This document shows, piece after piece, positions 35,164 to 44,609 of a stretch of DNA of 58,115 nt. Origin of the DNA: Achromobacter sp. Bel (GTDB lineage: Bacteria; Pseudomonadota; Gammaproteobacteria; Burkholderiales; Burkholderiaceae_B). The notes under the pieces are model-generated. The model saw only the letters and a list, made by a program, of their open reading frames with translations, searched no databases and was not told the DNA's origin. The translations under genes and the position numbers were made by a program. The stretch covers positions 1-58,115 of the forward strand of contig NZ_JABBJN010000036.1 in the NCBI RefSeq assembly GCF_012928505.1, written 5' to 3'. Position 1 is the first letter of the stretch, and each line of letters opens with the position of its first letter.

Positions 35164-35255
35164 ATTGCACGATGACTCCAGCAGACCTTGCCGCCACGGT
35201 ACACGGCAACGGTATGCCGTCGGATGTCGGGCGAGAACAGGGACACCCAATATAA

Positions 35256-35284
35256 TTGCCAAAAAGAAATCAAATAGGCATAAT
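35256..35284 (+). promoter_or_regulatory. Promoter of the MarR/UvrA-like cassette
   Basis: TTGCCA (35256-35261) and CATAAT (35279-35284) with a 17-bp spacer form a good sigma-70 promoter in a markedly AT-rich stretch (35250-35300), unlike the GC-rich surroundings. Confidence 0.6.
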
Positions 35285-35311
35285 TTATCGAAAAATATGG
35301 GTATAAAGTTG

Positions 35312-35329
35312 CACAAGGGAAATCTTGTG
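35312..35329. promoter_or_regulatory. Candidate MarR operator (CACAAG-N6-CTTGTG)
   Basis: A perfect 6-bp inverted repeat, 18 bp overall, lies downstream of the predicted start site and ends 7 bases before the MarR ATG. Placement and size fit a MarR dimer repressing its own operon. Confidence 0.6.
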
Positions 35330-35336
35330 AGACCTC

Positions 35337-35801
35337 ATGGACATAGATCAATCTGACGAAGAACCTGGCGCTCTGGAGAACGCGTTCTCGCACCTCCAAT
35401 GCATCCTCGTGGCGCGACGCACCCGCTACACACCCGAGGCGGTGAGCTGGGCGCAGTACGACATCCTGGAACTGCTTCGCCTGCAAGGTCCCATGACGCC
35501 CTCGCTGCTGGGCGACAGGCTGGGGGCGGCGCGCACCGGCATCTCCAAGGCCTTGCGCGTGCTCAAAGACCTCAATCTGGTGGAGCAAATGCAGGGGGAT
35601 GGTGACCGTCGCGAACAGGTCACCGCATTGACGCAGCAAGGGCGTGACTTCCTCGTGCGCGCTGCCACAGGCAGGCGCGATGCGGCACATTGCGTCATGG
35701 CGGCGCTGACGCCCGGTGAACAGGCCATGTTCACAGAACTCTGCGAGAAGGTCAGCGCGGCATTGACCGCGCATGAGGCCGAACAAGGGGCAAGCTCATG
35801 A
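35337..35801 (+). CDS. MarR-family transcriptional regulator (154 aa)
   Basis: A small winged-helix dimeric regulator. The core is QYDILELLRLQGPMTPSLLG with the recognition region AARTGISKALRVLKDLNLVE and the wing DGDRREQVTALTQQGRDFL. MarR proteins typically release DNA on binding a toxic small molecule. The stop overlaps the start of the UvrA-like ATPase gene (ATGA), so the two are one operon. Base composition of the promoter and the isolation by terminators suggest acquisition. The ligand is unknown. Confidence 0.9.
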   Translation: MDIDQSDEEPGALENAFSHLQCILVARRTRYTPEAVSWAQYDILELLRLQGPMTPSLLGDRLGAARTGISKALRVLKDLNLVEQMQGDGDRREQVTALTQQGRDFLVRAATGRRDAAHCVMAALTPGEQAMFTELCEKVSAALTAHEAEQGASS

Positions 35802-38083
35802 GCCCTCTACAGACTCCGTACCGCGACATGGACATCATTGGCGCACGCAACAACAATCTGCGCAGCGTCACCCTGAAGGTTCCCAAGCATTGCATCACGG
35901 TGTTCACTGGGGTGTCCGGTTCCGGGAAGTCGTCGCTGGTGTTCGACACTATCGCTGCCGAGTCCCAGCGCCAACTCAACGAAAGCCACAGCGCCTTCGT
36001 GCGGCACCGATTGCCACATTACGGCCAGCCTCAGGCCGACGCGTTGCGCAACCTGCCGGCATCCATCGTGGTCGATCAGAAACCGCTGGGCGGCAATGCG
36101 CGCTCGACGGTTGGGACGGCCACCGACATACAGCCATTGCTGCGGCTGCTGTTCTCGCGCCTGGGCCAGCCTTTTGTGGGCTACTCCAATGTGTTCTCGT
36201 TCAATCACCCACAGGGGATGTGCCCGACCTGCCAAGGCCTGGGCTGGGTAAACGAGCTTGACCTCGATCTGCTGTTTGACCGCAGCAAGTCCCTTAACCA
36301 AGGGGCAATCCGTTTCCCCACGTTTGCCCGGGGCACATTCCGTTGGAAGCGCTACGCTTGCTCCGGCCTGTTCGATTGCGACAAGCCGTTGGCCGACTAC
36401 AGCCCGGACGAATGGCAGACGCTGTTGTATGCCGACGATCTTGCCGTGAGTAATCCTCTTCCTGGATGGCCGTCGTCGGCGCGGTTTCAGGGGGTCGTTC
36501 CGCGCTTTCGGCGCGCCTATCTGAACCATGAGCCCAGCCGCATGACGCAGGCCGAACGCGAAGGGCTCGCCCACGTCATCACCCGCCAGCGCTGTTCGGA
36601 TTGTGGCGGCGCACGGCTCAACCCCACCATCCTGTCCTGCAAGATCCACGGCAAATCCATCGCGGACTGTGCCAGTCTGGAGATTGCCGACCTGCTGGCC
36701 TTCATCCGAACGATCAGCGCCGAGCCGGTAACGACGGTGCTGACCGCTATCGACGAGAGATTGGAGCAGATGCGCGCCATCGGTCTGGACTATCTCAGCC
36801 TGGGCCGGGAGACTGCCAGCTTGTCGGGTGGGGAGTCGCAGCGCGTAAAGATGGTCCGCCACCTGGGCAGCAGCCTGGCCGACATCGCCTACATCTTCGA
36901 TGAACCCAGCGTGGGACTGCATCCGCGCGACGTCCACCAGCTCAACACCTTGCTGCGTGGACTACGCGACAAGGGAAACACTATCCTGGTGGTGGAGCAC
37001 GACCCCGACGTGATGGCTATTGCCGACCATGTGGTGGACATGGGGCCGGGTGCCGGGAAGGATGGCGGCCAGGTGGTGTACCAGGGCGACTACTCAGGTT
37101 TACGGCAGGCCGATACCCTTACGGGACGTTGCTTGCGGCGGCCCACATCCGTGAAACGCGAGCCGCGCACCGCGACCGGGCAAATCGTCTTGCACGGCCT
37201 TTCACTACACAACCTGCGCGATGTCAGCGTATCCATCCCCACGGGCGTACTCACCGTGGTGACGGGTGTCGCCGGTTCCGGCAAAAGCACACTGGTCAAC
37301 CGCCTGCTTCCGCGCCATTGTCCGCAGGCTATCCTGATCGACCAGAAAGGCTTGGGAGGAACGCGACGTTCGTCGGTGGCAAGCTACATCGGCGTGCTCG
37401 ACGAGATTCGCGCGGGTTTCGCGAAGGCCAGCGGCCACCCCCCGAGCCTGTTCAGCAGCAATGCCCAGGGCGCTTGCCCGGTCTGCAAGGGGCTGGGGCT
37501 GATTCAAACCGACCTGGCATTCATGGACAGTGTGGAAACACCCTGCGACGCCTGTGGCGCCACGAGCTTCAACGAGGCGGCACGCGCGATCATCTGGATG
37601 GGCTGCAACATCGCCCAGGTTCTCGCTATGCCGGTGGAGCAGGCGCTGGAGCATTTCCTGTCCTGCGGGAGTATTTCCGGGTCGTTGCGGCGGCTCTGCG
37701 ACGTGGGACTGGGTTATCTGTCGCTGGGGCAGCGCCTGAGCAGCCTGTCAGGGGGCGAGCGCCAGCGTTTGAAGCTGGCCTCCCGATTGGCCGAGGAAGG
37801 CAGTCTGTACGTCTTCGACGAACCCACGTCCGGCCTGCATATGTCCGACGTGAATCGGTTGTTGGCCATTCTCGACGGACTCACGCGGCGAGGTGCCACC
37901 GTGATCGTGGTCGAACATAACCTGGATGTCATCGCCCATGCAGACTGGTTGATCGAGATGGGACCTGGAGCCGGAAAGCATGGAGGAAAACTCGTGTTTG
38001 AGGGTGCACCCGCAACAATGATCAACGCCCCGGAGTCAGTGACCGGGCCGTTCCTTCAGCACCACTTAACTGGGAAATTGTGA
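35798..38083 (+). CDS. UvrA-like tandem ABC ATPase, drug-resistance type (761 aa)
   Basis: Two ABC ATPase halves: Walker A GVSGSGKSSLVFDT and GVAGSGKSTLVNRL, signatures LSGGESQRVKM and LSGGERQRLKL, and Walker B IFDEPSVGLHPRD and VFDEPTSGLHMSD. Zinc modules CPTCQGLGW, CSDCGGARLNP, CPVCKGLGL and CDACGATSFN are kept. At 761 aa it is shorter than UvrA (about 940), lacking the UvrB-contact/insertion domains, as in DrrC-type proteins that protect producers against DNA-intercalating antibiotics. No UvrB or UvrC is nearby. Operonic with MarR, so probably an inducible self-protection or resistance gene; the drug is unknown. Confidence 0.88.
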   Translation: MSPLQTPYRDMDIIGARNNNLRSVTLKVPKHCITVFTGVSGSGKSSLVFDTIAAESQRQLNESHSAFVRHRLPHYGQPQADALRNLPASIVVDQKPLGGNARSTVGTATDIQPLLRLLFSRLGQPFVGYSNVFSFNHPQGMCPTCQGLGWVNELDLDLLFDRSKSLNQGAIRFPTFARGTFRWKRYACSGLFDCDKPLADYSPDEWQTLLYADDLAVSNPLPGWPSSARFQGVVPRFRRAYLNHEPSRMTQAEREGLAHVITRQRCSDCGGARLNPTILSCKIHGKSIADCASLEIADLLAFIRTISAEPVTTVLTAIDERLEQMRAIGLDYLSLGRETASLSGGESQRVKMVRHLGSSLADIAYIFDEPSVGLHPRDVHQLNTLLRGLRDKGNTILVVEHDPDVMAIADHVVDMGPGAGKDGGQVVYQGDYSGLRQADTLTGRCLRRPTSVKREPRTATGQIVLHGLSLHNLRDVSVSIPTGVLTVVTGVAGSGKSTLVNRLLPRHCPQAILIDQKGLGGTRRSSVASYIGVLDEIRAGFAKASGHPPSLFSSNAQGACPVCKGLGLIQTDLAFMDSVETPCDACGATSFNEAARAIIWMGCNIAQVLAMPVEQALEHFLSCGSISGSLRRLCDVGLGYLSLGQRLSSLSGGERQRLKLASRLAEEGSLYVFDEPTSGLHMSDVNRLLAILDGLTRRGATVIVVEHNLDVIAHADWLIEMGPGAGKHGGKLVFEGAPATMINAPESVTGPFLQHHLTGKL

Positions 38084-38095
38084 GGTGATGCATAG

Positions 38096-38200
38096 CGCTT
38101 CGGCATCTACGCTGCTTCCTGGCCGTGGCCGCGACTGACTCGGGCGGGCAGGCTGTTTCTAGAGCATGTGCCGCGCGTGCCAGCCTTGCTGGGCATCGAC
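38096..38200 (+). pseudogene. Possible LysR gene remnant
   Basis: Just after the UvrA-like gene one frame, opened by a stop at 38093, reads LTRAGRLFLEHVPRVPALL (from 38135). This matches the end of LysR DNA-binding domains, where LTxAGxxFLEHARRVLA is typical. Upstream residues do not continue as an HTH and the frame runs into the antisense of the DUF1178 gene. I read it as a scar of a deleted regulator gene at the right edge of the cassette; chance similarity is possible. Confidence 0.3.
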
Positions 38201-38227
38201 TTGCCCACCGTCCTGATGGTCGAAGAC

Positions 38228-38686
38228 TTACTGCAATCGCTCGTCGTCCAGGAAGTCAGGCACGGCCATGACTTGGATGCCGTCATCGGCCAGCGCTTCG
38301 CGCTCTTCGGGCGTGGCCGTGCCGCGGATGGGGCGCTCGTCGGCATCGCCCTCGTGGATACGGCGCGCCTCTTCGGCGAAACGCGGCCCCACGTTTTCGG
38401 TATTGCGCAGCAAGGCGCGCACCTGCTTCATCACGACCGCCTGCAAGGCGGCCATTTTCTCGGCGTCGGACGCGCCTGCCGGCACGGCGGGCGGCTTGGC
38501 CGGCGCATGCAGGTGGGACACGTTCAGACGCGGCGCAGACAGGCGCTTGGTGATGCTGGCCGATCCGCAAACCGGGCACGTGACCAAGCCACGCGCCTGC
38601 TGCGCGTCATAGTCGTCGTGCGATCCGAACCAGCCTTCGAAAATGTGGCTGTGCTCGCACTGAAGGTCGAAAACTTTAAGAGCCAT
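38228..38686 (-). CDS. DUF1178-family protein (152 aa)
   Basis: A small protein of a widespread proteobacterial family of unknown function, recognised by MALKVFDLQCEHSHIFEGWF, then CPVCGSASITKRLSAPRLNV and a C-terminal ALLRNTENVGPRFAEEARRI-HEGD segment. The Cys pair in CPVCG with the earlier Cys suggests a zinc site. ATG 38686 is the conserved start; the 22 residues before it are not family-like. It lies downstream of the DUF2968 gene, separated by a terminator, and converges on the acquired cassette. Confidence 0.88.
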   Translation of the reverse strand: MALKVFDLQCEHSHIFEGWFGSHDDYDAQQARGLVTCPVCGSASITKRLSAPRLNVSHLHAPAKPPAVPAGASDAEKMAALQAVVMKQVRALLRNTENVGPRFAEEARRIHEGDADERPIRGTATPEEREALADDGIQVMAVPDFLDDERLQ

Positions 38687-38781
38687 GGTTGCTATATGGG
38701 GTCCAGCAGCCAGAATACAAGAATTCGCCCGCACCGGGCGCCATTCCCCCACGTCAAGCAGGCAGGCGGGGCGGTGCCCAA

Positions 38782-38806
38782 GAAAAACGGGCCCGAAGGC
38801 CCGTTC
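38782..38806 (-). terminator. DUF2968 gene terminator
   Basis: Read leftward, ACGGGCC and GGCCCGT pair around a TTCG loop and run into TTTTT. It starts 18 bases after the DUF2968 stop. Confidence 0.85.
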
Positions 38807-38823
38807 TGGTGATTGGCGCCGGC

Positions 38824-39543
38824 TTACTTGCCGCGCTTGGCGGCCGGGCCGGCGTCGATTTGCGCCTGCTGAGCCTGCAACGAATCGATCTGGCGCTGCA
38901 GATCGCGCAGTTGCTGGCGCACGTCCTTTTGCTGATCGGCCAATGCCGTGGCTTCCTGGCGCGACTGCTCCTGGCGTGCCGCGACCTGCTCTTCCTGCTG
39001 CATGCGCAGCGTGCGGTCGGCCTGCAACGTGCTGAGCTGGGCGCTGCGGCTGGCCAGCAGCTTCTCGGCGTTCGCGTATTCGGCTTGCAGCTTGATGCGC
39101 TTGATGTCCACTTCGGCCAGGTCGGCAGATTGCGCGGCGAACGCGCGGTACGTGGATTCGGCCTGCTTTTCCGACAAGGTCTTCAGCACGCGCCAGAAGT
39201 CCTTCTGCTGGAACAAAGCAACGTAATAGGTCAGGTCGTCCGGCTTGAACAGCAGGCTGGCGCCATACGTGCCGTTATAGGCGGTACGCAGCTCCGACAC
39301 CTGACGGCTCTGGATCAGGCCCTGCAATTCCGCCACGGTGGAGGACGGCCGCGCGGCCGCGGCCGGCGCAGCAGCCGGCGGCGGCGGCGGGGTCACGGGC
39401 GTGGAGGCGGCCGGTTTGTCCTCGACCTGCTTAACCGTGGGCCTCGGCGCTTCGGATTGCGCGCTGGCGCAAGCCGCCAGGCCGGACAGTGCCGTGCCTA
39501 ACAGCGCCATGCGAGTGGCGGCACGGATAAATTGGACGTTCAT
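38824..39543 (-). CDS. DUF2968-family coiled-coil protein (239 aa)
   Basis: A Burkholderiales family of unknown function. A signal peptide with LSGLAAC gives a lipoprotein. A Pro/Ala-rich linker (residues about 40-66) leads to the conserved SELRTAYNGTYGASLLFKPD and YYVALFQQKDFWRVLKTLSE, then a long Gln/Arg/Ala-rich coiled coil (about residues 150-230). It is probably a periplasmic or envelope-anchored rod. Monocistronic with its own terminator. Its proximity to the tad locus may be coincidental. Confidence 0.82.
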   Translation of the reverse strand: MNVQFIRAATRMALLGTALSGLAACASAQSEAPRPTVKQVEDKPAASTPVTPPPPPAAAPAAAARPSSTVAELQGLIQSRQVSELRTAYNGTYGASLLFKPDDLTYYVALFQQKDFWRVLKTLSEKQAESTYRAFAAQSADLAEVDIKRIKLQAEYANAEKLLASRSAQLSTLQADRTLRMQQEEQVAARQEQSRQEATALADQQKDVRQQLRDLQRQIDSLQAQQAQIDAGPAAKRGK

Positions 39544-39660
39544 GCCTTCCCCAAAAAAATCGTTGCGGAACTATAGCAATTTATTTCGTTCACGGCAGAT
39601 CCACTTACATTCGCCGCAGGCAAAGTTGTGGCCCTGTACGGGCCTTTCCCTATTGCATGA

Positions 39661-41061
39661 TCAGGATGCCTCGACAATCCCTTCCGCCGTTTCGCCCTGG
39701 CCGCCCCCCAGATGCAATTTCCGCATCTTTTCCCAGAGCACCTTGCGGCTGATGCCCAAGGTGTTGGCGGTGTCCTGGCGGCGCCAGCCATTGACGTCCA
39801 GCGCAGCCAGGATGCGGGCGCGCTCGGCGCGCTCGGCATCGGTGAAAACGGGTGGTTCGCACAGCGAGCCGGGCCCGCCCAGGGAGCCGGCGGCGCGCAA
39901 TGGCTCGCCGATCTGATCGAATATGCGTTCAATGCGCGCCTGGTCCCAACTCTTGAACTGCCGGCGCATGATCGCCACGCGCTCCGCCACATTGGACAGT
40001 TCGCGCACATTGCCCGCATAGCGGGTGCGCGCCACGCGCTCCAGCAGCCAGTCCGGCGGGTCGCCTTCCCCGCCCACCCGCTCCAGCAGCGCGCGGAAAA
40101 TGGCGATTTTCTCTTCCGGCCCGCGCTGCTCCAGGTTCGGGATACGCAGCTCGATCACCGCCAGGCGGTAATACAGGTCCGCCCGGAACTCGTCCTGGCC
40201 CACCAGCACCCGCAGATCCTTGTTGGTCGCCGCGACCAGCCGGAAATCCACCGGGATCTCGACGCTGGAACCCAGGCGCGTGACGGCGCTCTGCTCCAGC
40301 ACTCGCAGCAATTTGACCTGCTGATACAGCGGCAAGTCGCCGATTTCGTCCAGGAACAGCGTGCCGCCATTGGCCTGTTCGAAGTAGCCCTTATGCGCGC
40401 CGACCGCGCCGGTAAAGGCGCCCTTCGCGTGACCGAAGAAATGCGCTTCGAACAGGCCCTCCGGTATGGCGCCGCAGTTGACGGCCACGAATGGGCCATC
40501 CGACCATTCTGCCCGGTCGTGCAACAGCCGGGCGATGCGCTCCTTGCCCACGCCCGTTTCGCCGTGGATCAACGCATTGCTGCGGCAGTCGGCGAACATC
40601 TCGGCTTCGGCCAACAGCGCGCGCATCGGCTCGGACACGGCGATCAAGGGCTGTTCGCGCTTGGGCGCGGTGCGGTTGAACTGGTCCAGCGTGCCGAGCA
40701 ATTCGAACAGCAATTTGCGCAAGTCCGACGTCGTAAAGGACAGCGGCAAGGTGTAGGAATATTCGGGCGGGTAGTAGCGCGAATCGCGCCCGCGGGCCTC
40801 TGCCGCCACCCAGATCACCGGCATGGCCTGCACCGCCAGCCAGTCGTAGCCACTGAAGCGGTTGTCACCCATCACGGATACCGACACCAGCGCCACGGCC
40901 GGGCGCGTCGGGTCGCGCGGCGGCGGAAACGCGGTGCCGGCGTCCGCGCGCACCAGCGACACGTCCATGCCGACCAGGCAACGCTCTGCCCGGGAGGCGA
41001 TATCGGAAGTCCCCTCCCATACATACACGTCGAACTCGTCGCGGGCGAATTTCTGGGTCAT
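39661..41061 (-). CDS. Sigma-54-dependent activator of the tad locus, receiver degenerate (466 aa)
   Basis: A bacterial enhancer-binding protein. Residues 1-130 look receiver-like but I see no clear phospho-acceptor Asp. The AAA+ domain carries Walker A GETGVGKE (167-174), the sigma-54 contact loop GAFTGA (214-219), Walker B TLFLDEIG (234-241) and [16 protein letters not shown]. The C-terminal Fis-type HTH is [20 protein letters not shown]. The start ATG 41061 gives [10 protein letters not shown]. It lies 40 bp behind the tadG-like gene at the end of the locus, so it probably activates tad transcription. Candidate -24/-12 sites occur before flp and at 56820. Confidence 0.93.
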   Translation of the reverse strand: MTQKFARDEFDVYVWEGTSDIASRAERCLVGMDVSLVRADAGTAFPPPRDPTRPAVALVSVSVMGDNRFSGYDWLAVQAMPVIWVAAEARGRDSRYYPPEYSYTLPLSFTTSDLRKLLFELLGTLDQFNRTAPKREQPLIAVSEPMRALLAEAEMFADCRSNALIHGETGVGKERIARLLHDRAEWSDGPFVAVNCGAIPEGLFEAHFFGHAKGAFTGAVGAHKGYFEQANGGTLFLDEIGDLPLYQQVKLLRVLEQSAVTRLGSSVEIPVDFRLVAATNKDLRVLVGQDEFRADLYYRLAVIELRIPNLEQRGPEEKIAIFRALLERVGGEGDPPDWLLERVARTRYAGNVRELSNVAERVAIMRRQFKSWDQARIERIFDQIGEPLRAAGSLGGPGSLCEPPVFTDAERAERARILAALDVNGWRRQDTANTLGISRKVLWEKMRKLHLGGGQGETAEGIVEAS

Positions 41062-41101
41062 GGCATGGACGACAAATAACGGGCGGAAATCACAGGCATC
41101 A

Positions 41102-43210
41102 TCAATACACCAAACGGGGCTGGCCGCAGTCCACGGACAGCAGCGAAACATCGGTCTGGCCGACGCTCAGGCCAAGCATGTTGAGCAATTGCTGCAACAG
41201 GCCCGACAGCGGCGCCAGGACAGGCTGCAACAGGTTCACAACGACGGACAGCACCCCGCCCACTTGGGACGAACCGCTAAGCGCCATCGTCGCGACGGAA
41301 TCGATGCGGCATTGCCGGACGGCGCTGGGCGTGATCGCCAGCGTGCAAAGCAGGTCATTGACTGGCGCCAGCAGCAGCGAGGTCAGGATATTGCCGACCA
41401 GTTGCAATGTGCCCCCCAGCACCCCCGTCAACCCGCCGGTACTCAGGCGGTTGCCCAATTGGTTCAGGGCGGTCGTGGACCACTGCATGTCATTGAAGAC
41501 TTCGGTAATGGACTTGCCGGCATTGCTGCCGCCCCCGCCCACCAGCTTGGTCGCCAACGCAGTGCGCTCGGTCGCAGTCAACGCGGTGCCGGTATTGAAG
41601 AGATCCCCCAGAATGCCGCCGATCAAGGCATCCGACAGATTGGATGCCAACGCCCCCAGGTCGATGGACGTGGCGGTTACGGTCTGCGTCGACGGGGTGC
41701 CGGGTGGCTCGGTCAGCGTCACCGAAACCGGCGCGGCGGAGTTGAAAACCGGCAGCGTGACCTTTGCGGTCAACGGCAGGATGCCCAGCACATTCAACAC
41801 CTGGTGGCGTTGGATGGCTGAAAACGAGCTGGGCTGGCAGCTATTGGTCAGGGACACGAAGTTGGCAGCGTTCTGATCGGTACTGGACGTCATGCCCGGA
41901 AAGCGCCCCAGGCAGATATTGGCGACGGAGGACGTCACGGCGATCGTGGCCTGCGACTCCGTCAAAGGCGCCTGGCACAGGTTCGTCAAGGTGCCGGTGG
42001 ACTGCGCCACGTCGATGATGATGGGCAAATCCACCTTCGTGCCCAGCGTATTCGCCAGCAAGGGGCCCACCAGCGGAATGTTCGCGGTGTTGACGCGCAG
42101 ATACACGCGAATACCAGCGCTGGTGGCCTGGGTGCCGATGCCCCCGACAGCCAGCGTGGGCGGCTCCACCACGCGCACCCGGGCGTCCACGCCCAGCAGC
42201 GGCACGCTCAGGCCCAGGTTGATGAGGTTCTGCCCGTTGGCGACGACCAGCGCGGTTTCAAGCAGGTTCAACGCGTTGACGTTCGCCGCCAGGGCGCCGG
42301 TGGCGTCCCCCCCCACGACCGACAGGTTCAGGACGCCGCCGTCTCCGAACAGCTTGACCGGCAGGTTCAGCGGCATCACGGCCAGCACCGTATTGATGGC
42401 GTTGTTGATCAGGCCGATGCTGGCCCCGGCGGTGCCGCTCTGGTTGACCACCGTCAGCGTGGCGTTCAGCAACTGGCCTAGCGTCAGGTTGTTGACGGCG
42501 GCCAGTTCCGCGGGAGTGCCCACGCCGGTCGCCACCGACAGGGGCAAGCCCAGCGCTTTCAGCAGGCCCGACGGCGTGATGTTGACGCTGGCCAAGCCTG
42601 CCGCATCCAGCACATCCAATTGTGCGGGCGTCGCCCCGACCGAGGCCAGCAGTTGGGACAGCAACCCGCCCCTTTCCAGGCGCAGCAGGCGTGACCCCAC
42701 CATGAATGCCGCGACGGGCCGCGTGTTCGTGGCCACGGCGGTGGTCGTGACCAGCGTGCCGCTGTCCGCGCCGCCGGAAAAGCTGGGAACAATGCTGGTC
42801 AGCCGTTTGCGCACCGTCACGCGCACGGCGTTGAACGTTTGCCCGCTGGCGGCATCAAAGACATGCATGCCGGAGGCGTCAGCCCGGCTTGAATCCCATA
42901 CCTTGCATTCGACGGTGACGTCGGCCGCCGTGAACGTCTGGAAGAAACCGGGCAGGTTGGCCAATGCCGACGTACGGCCAGCGGTGCCCGCACGCGCGCA
43001 GTCCGCGGCGGCCCCCATGCCCAATACCTGCACCGCCGACAGCGCTGCCAGGTCCGCCCCCTTCTGCATCTCTCGCTTCATGTAGAAGCTGTATGAAATG
43101 TGTGCGACCCCAAGCAGCACCAGCCCCACCAGCACCGCGAACACGACAGCCACGGTGATGCTGCCGCGCTGGCGCGACAAGGAACGGGAACGTAACGGGA
43201 CGGCTGACAT
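41102..43210 (-). CDS. tadG: TadG-like pilus assembly protein (702 aa)
   Basis: Starts with a pseudopilin-like leader ([20 protein letters not shown]) and the Tad domain segment [20 protein letters not shown], typical of TadG/TadF-like proteins that form part of the Flp machine or its tip. The remaining ~600 residues are exported, rich in Leu/Val/Gly/Asn, with recurring [10 protein letters not shown] and [10 protein letters not shown] strings; they resemble no domain I can name. At 702 aa it is longer than many TadG proteins. Last structural gene of the locus. Confidence 0.82.
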   Translation of the reverse strand: MSAVPLRSRSLSRQRGSITVAVVFAVLVGLVLLGVAHISYSFYMKREMQKGADLAALSAVQVLGMGAAADCARAGTAGRTSALANLPGFFQTFTAADVTVECKVWDSSRADASGMHVFDAASGQTFNAVRVTVRKRLTSIVPSFSGGADSGTLVTTTAVATNTRPVAAFMVGSRLLRLERGGLLSQLLASVGATPAQLDVLDAAGLASVNITPSGLLKALGLPLSVATGVGTPAELAAVNNLTLGQLLNATLTVVNQSGTAGASIGLINNAINTVLAVMPLNLPVKLFGDGGVLNLSVVGGDATGALAANVNALNLLETALVVANGQNLINLGLSVPLLGVDARVRVVEPPTLAVGGIGTQATSAGIRVYLRVNTANIPLVGPLLANTLGTKVDLPIIIDVAQSTGTLTNLCQAPLTESQATIAVTSSVANICLGRFPGMTSSTDQNAANFVSLTNSCQPSSFSAIQRHQVLNVLGILPLTAKVTLPVFNSAAPVSVTLTEPPGTPSTQTVTATSIDLGALASNLSDALIGGILGDLFNTGTALTATERTALATKLVGGGGSNAGKSITEVFNDMQWSTTALNQLGNRLSTGGLTGVLGGTLQLVGNILTSLLLAPVNDLLCTLAITPSAVRQCRIDSVATMALSGSSQVGGVLSVVVNLLQPVLAPLSGLLQQLLNMLGLSVGQTDVSLLSVDCGQPRLVY

Positions 43211-43240
43211 GGTCTGACGGCTCCGGCTCGTGTCCGAGCC

Positions 43241-43702
43241 CTAATTGGTGTTCTTGGTTTCCACCCGCTTCTGGAACCATTCCGGGATCGGCTGCCTGAA
43301 GCTATCCACGTAACGGGTCCAGGCCGCGGACGAGACCGGCCCCAGGATAGGCAACACGCCGCCTGCGCGACGGCCGTCGGCCTGGGCCGCCAGCAACCCC
43401 CGCGTCACGTCGCCGAAGCCTTCCCGGACCTCGGCGGCGGGCGGTTGTGCTGCAGCCGGCGCCGCCGTCGGCGTCGCCGAGGGCGCGTCTGCCTGCGGCA
43501 TCGACGTCTGGACTTGCTGCACTACGGGCCGGTTGGGCAAGGTCGCGGCCGGTGGCGGCGCGGGTTGCGCGGCGCCTGCCGCTGCCCCGCCCGACATGTT
43601 TCCGGTCAGCGGCGCATTCGACTGTGCCAGGGCGCCCACAGGCGCCAGCGTGGCCAATGCCAGCACCAGGGTGAAGGAACGAGTCAATCGAGGTTGAGAC
43701 AT
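43241..43702 (-). CDS. DUF3613-family exported protein (153 aa)
   Basis: The signal peptide MSQPRLTRSFTLVLALATLA ends near ALA. An Ala/Pro-rich linker precedes a conserved C-terminal segment, VREGFGDVTRGLLAAQADGR and WTRYVDSFRQPIPEWFQKRV, which matches the DUF3613 pattern found in tad loci of Burkholderiales. Its role is unknown; location between tadD and tadG suggests a periplasmic accessory of pilus assembly. Start ATG 43702; upstream codons overlap tadD. The polyproline run could need EF-P. Confidence 0.75.
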   Translation of the reverse strand: MSQPRLTRSFTLVLALATLAPVGALAQSNAPLTGNMSGGAAAGAAQPAPPPAATLPNRPVVQQVQTSMPQADAPSATPTAAPAAAQPPAAEVREGFGDVTRGLLAAQADGRRAGGVLPILGPVSSAAWTRYVDSFRQPIPEWFQKRVETKNTN

Positions 43703-43724
43703 AAGAGGTTTCCTGAACACGGAG

Positions 43725-44609
43725 TTAACGCACGATGGGCCCATTGCCCAGGCCATCCATCAACGGACTCATCATTGGCATCACGGTGCCCTCGCCGCTG
43801 GACACGCGGGTCGGCGCGCCGCCCACCGCCGCGGCGGCCGGCATGGGCGGCGGCATGCGATGGCTGCGGATCTCGGAAGCCAGGCGCAGCACCTGACCGC
43901 GCGCGTCCTCGCCAAGCTGCGCCCGGTCCATCAATTGCTGGGCTTTGACCGAGTCGCCTTCAACCAGCAGCAGCACCGCCATGTTGGCCAGCACTTTGCC
44001 GTTCTCCGGCGCCAGCTCGGCCGCCTGGCCCAGCGGCACCCGGGCGCCGACCACATCGCCGGCGCGCAATCGCGCATAGCCCAGATCGCCGAGGAACCGC
44101 GCATTCATCGGCGCCAGCTTGGCCGCACGGGCGAAATCGTCGACCGCCTGATCGAACTGCCCGCGGCCGCCTGCGATGAGGCCCAGGCCATGCCACCCGT
44201 CCGCCGCCTGATCGCCGCTGGTCAAGGCGCGATAGGCCTGCTCGCTTAGCGCGGTCTGGCCGGTCTGGCGCAAGGCATCCGCGCGCATCACGGCCAGCCG
44301 GTTGTCGTTGCCGAATTTCTGCTGGTACGCCTCGATATACGCCAGCGAAGCGAAATAGCGTTCCTGGCGCTGCGCTTCGGAAATCAGGGAGAGCATCATC
44401 TCCGGTTCCTTGGGCCGCCGACGGCCCTCCGCCTCGTCCTCTTTCTGGCGGGCAAGCGCTTGCTCCTGCTGCTGTTGCTGCATTAACTGCCAGGCAGTTT
44501 CCGCACTGTTGGTCTTGCATCCGCTCAAGCCCGCAGCCGCGGACAGCGCCGCGGCTAAAAGGGTCCAGCGCAATGCGCCCTGCCGACTTCCCATCGCGCC
44601 CGCCATCAT
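43725..44609 (-). CDS. tadD: TadD-like TPR lipoprotein (294 aa)
   Basis: A lipoprotein signal peptide (LSAAAGLSGC) is followed by a Gln-rich stretch and TPR repeats (ERYFASLAYIEAYQQKFG; GWHGLGLIAGGRGQFDQAVD; ARFLGDLGYARLRAGDVVGA; GKVLANMAVLLLVEGDSVKA). TadD is a pilotin-like factor needed for secretin and pilus assembly. The start ATGATG at 44609 overlaps the tadC stop by four bases. The C-terminal Met/Pro-rich tail is unusual. Confidence 0.87.
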   Translation of the reverse strand: MMAGAMGSRQGALRWTLLAAALSAAAGLSGCKTNSAETAWQLMQQQQQEQALARQKEDEAEGRRRPKEPEMMLSLISEAQRQERYFASLAYIEAYQQKFGNDNRLAVMRADALRQTGQTALSEQAYRALTSGDQAADGWHGLGLIAGGRGQFDQAVDDFARAAKLAPMNARFLGDLGYARLRAGDVVGARVPLGQAAELAPENGKVLANMAVLLLVEGDSVKAQQLMDRAQLGEDARGQVLRLASEIRSHRMPPPMPAAAAVGGAPTRVSSGEGTVMPMMSPLMDGLGNGPIVR

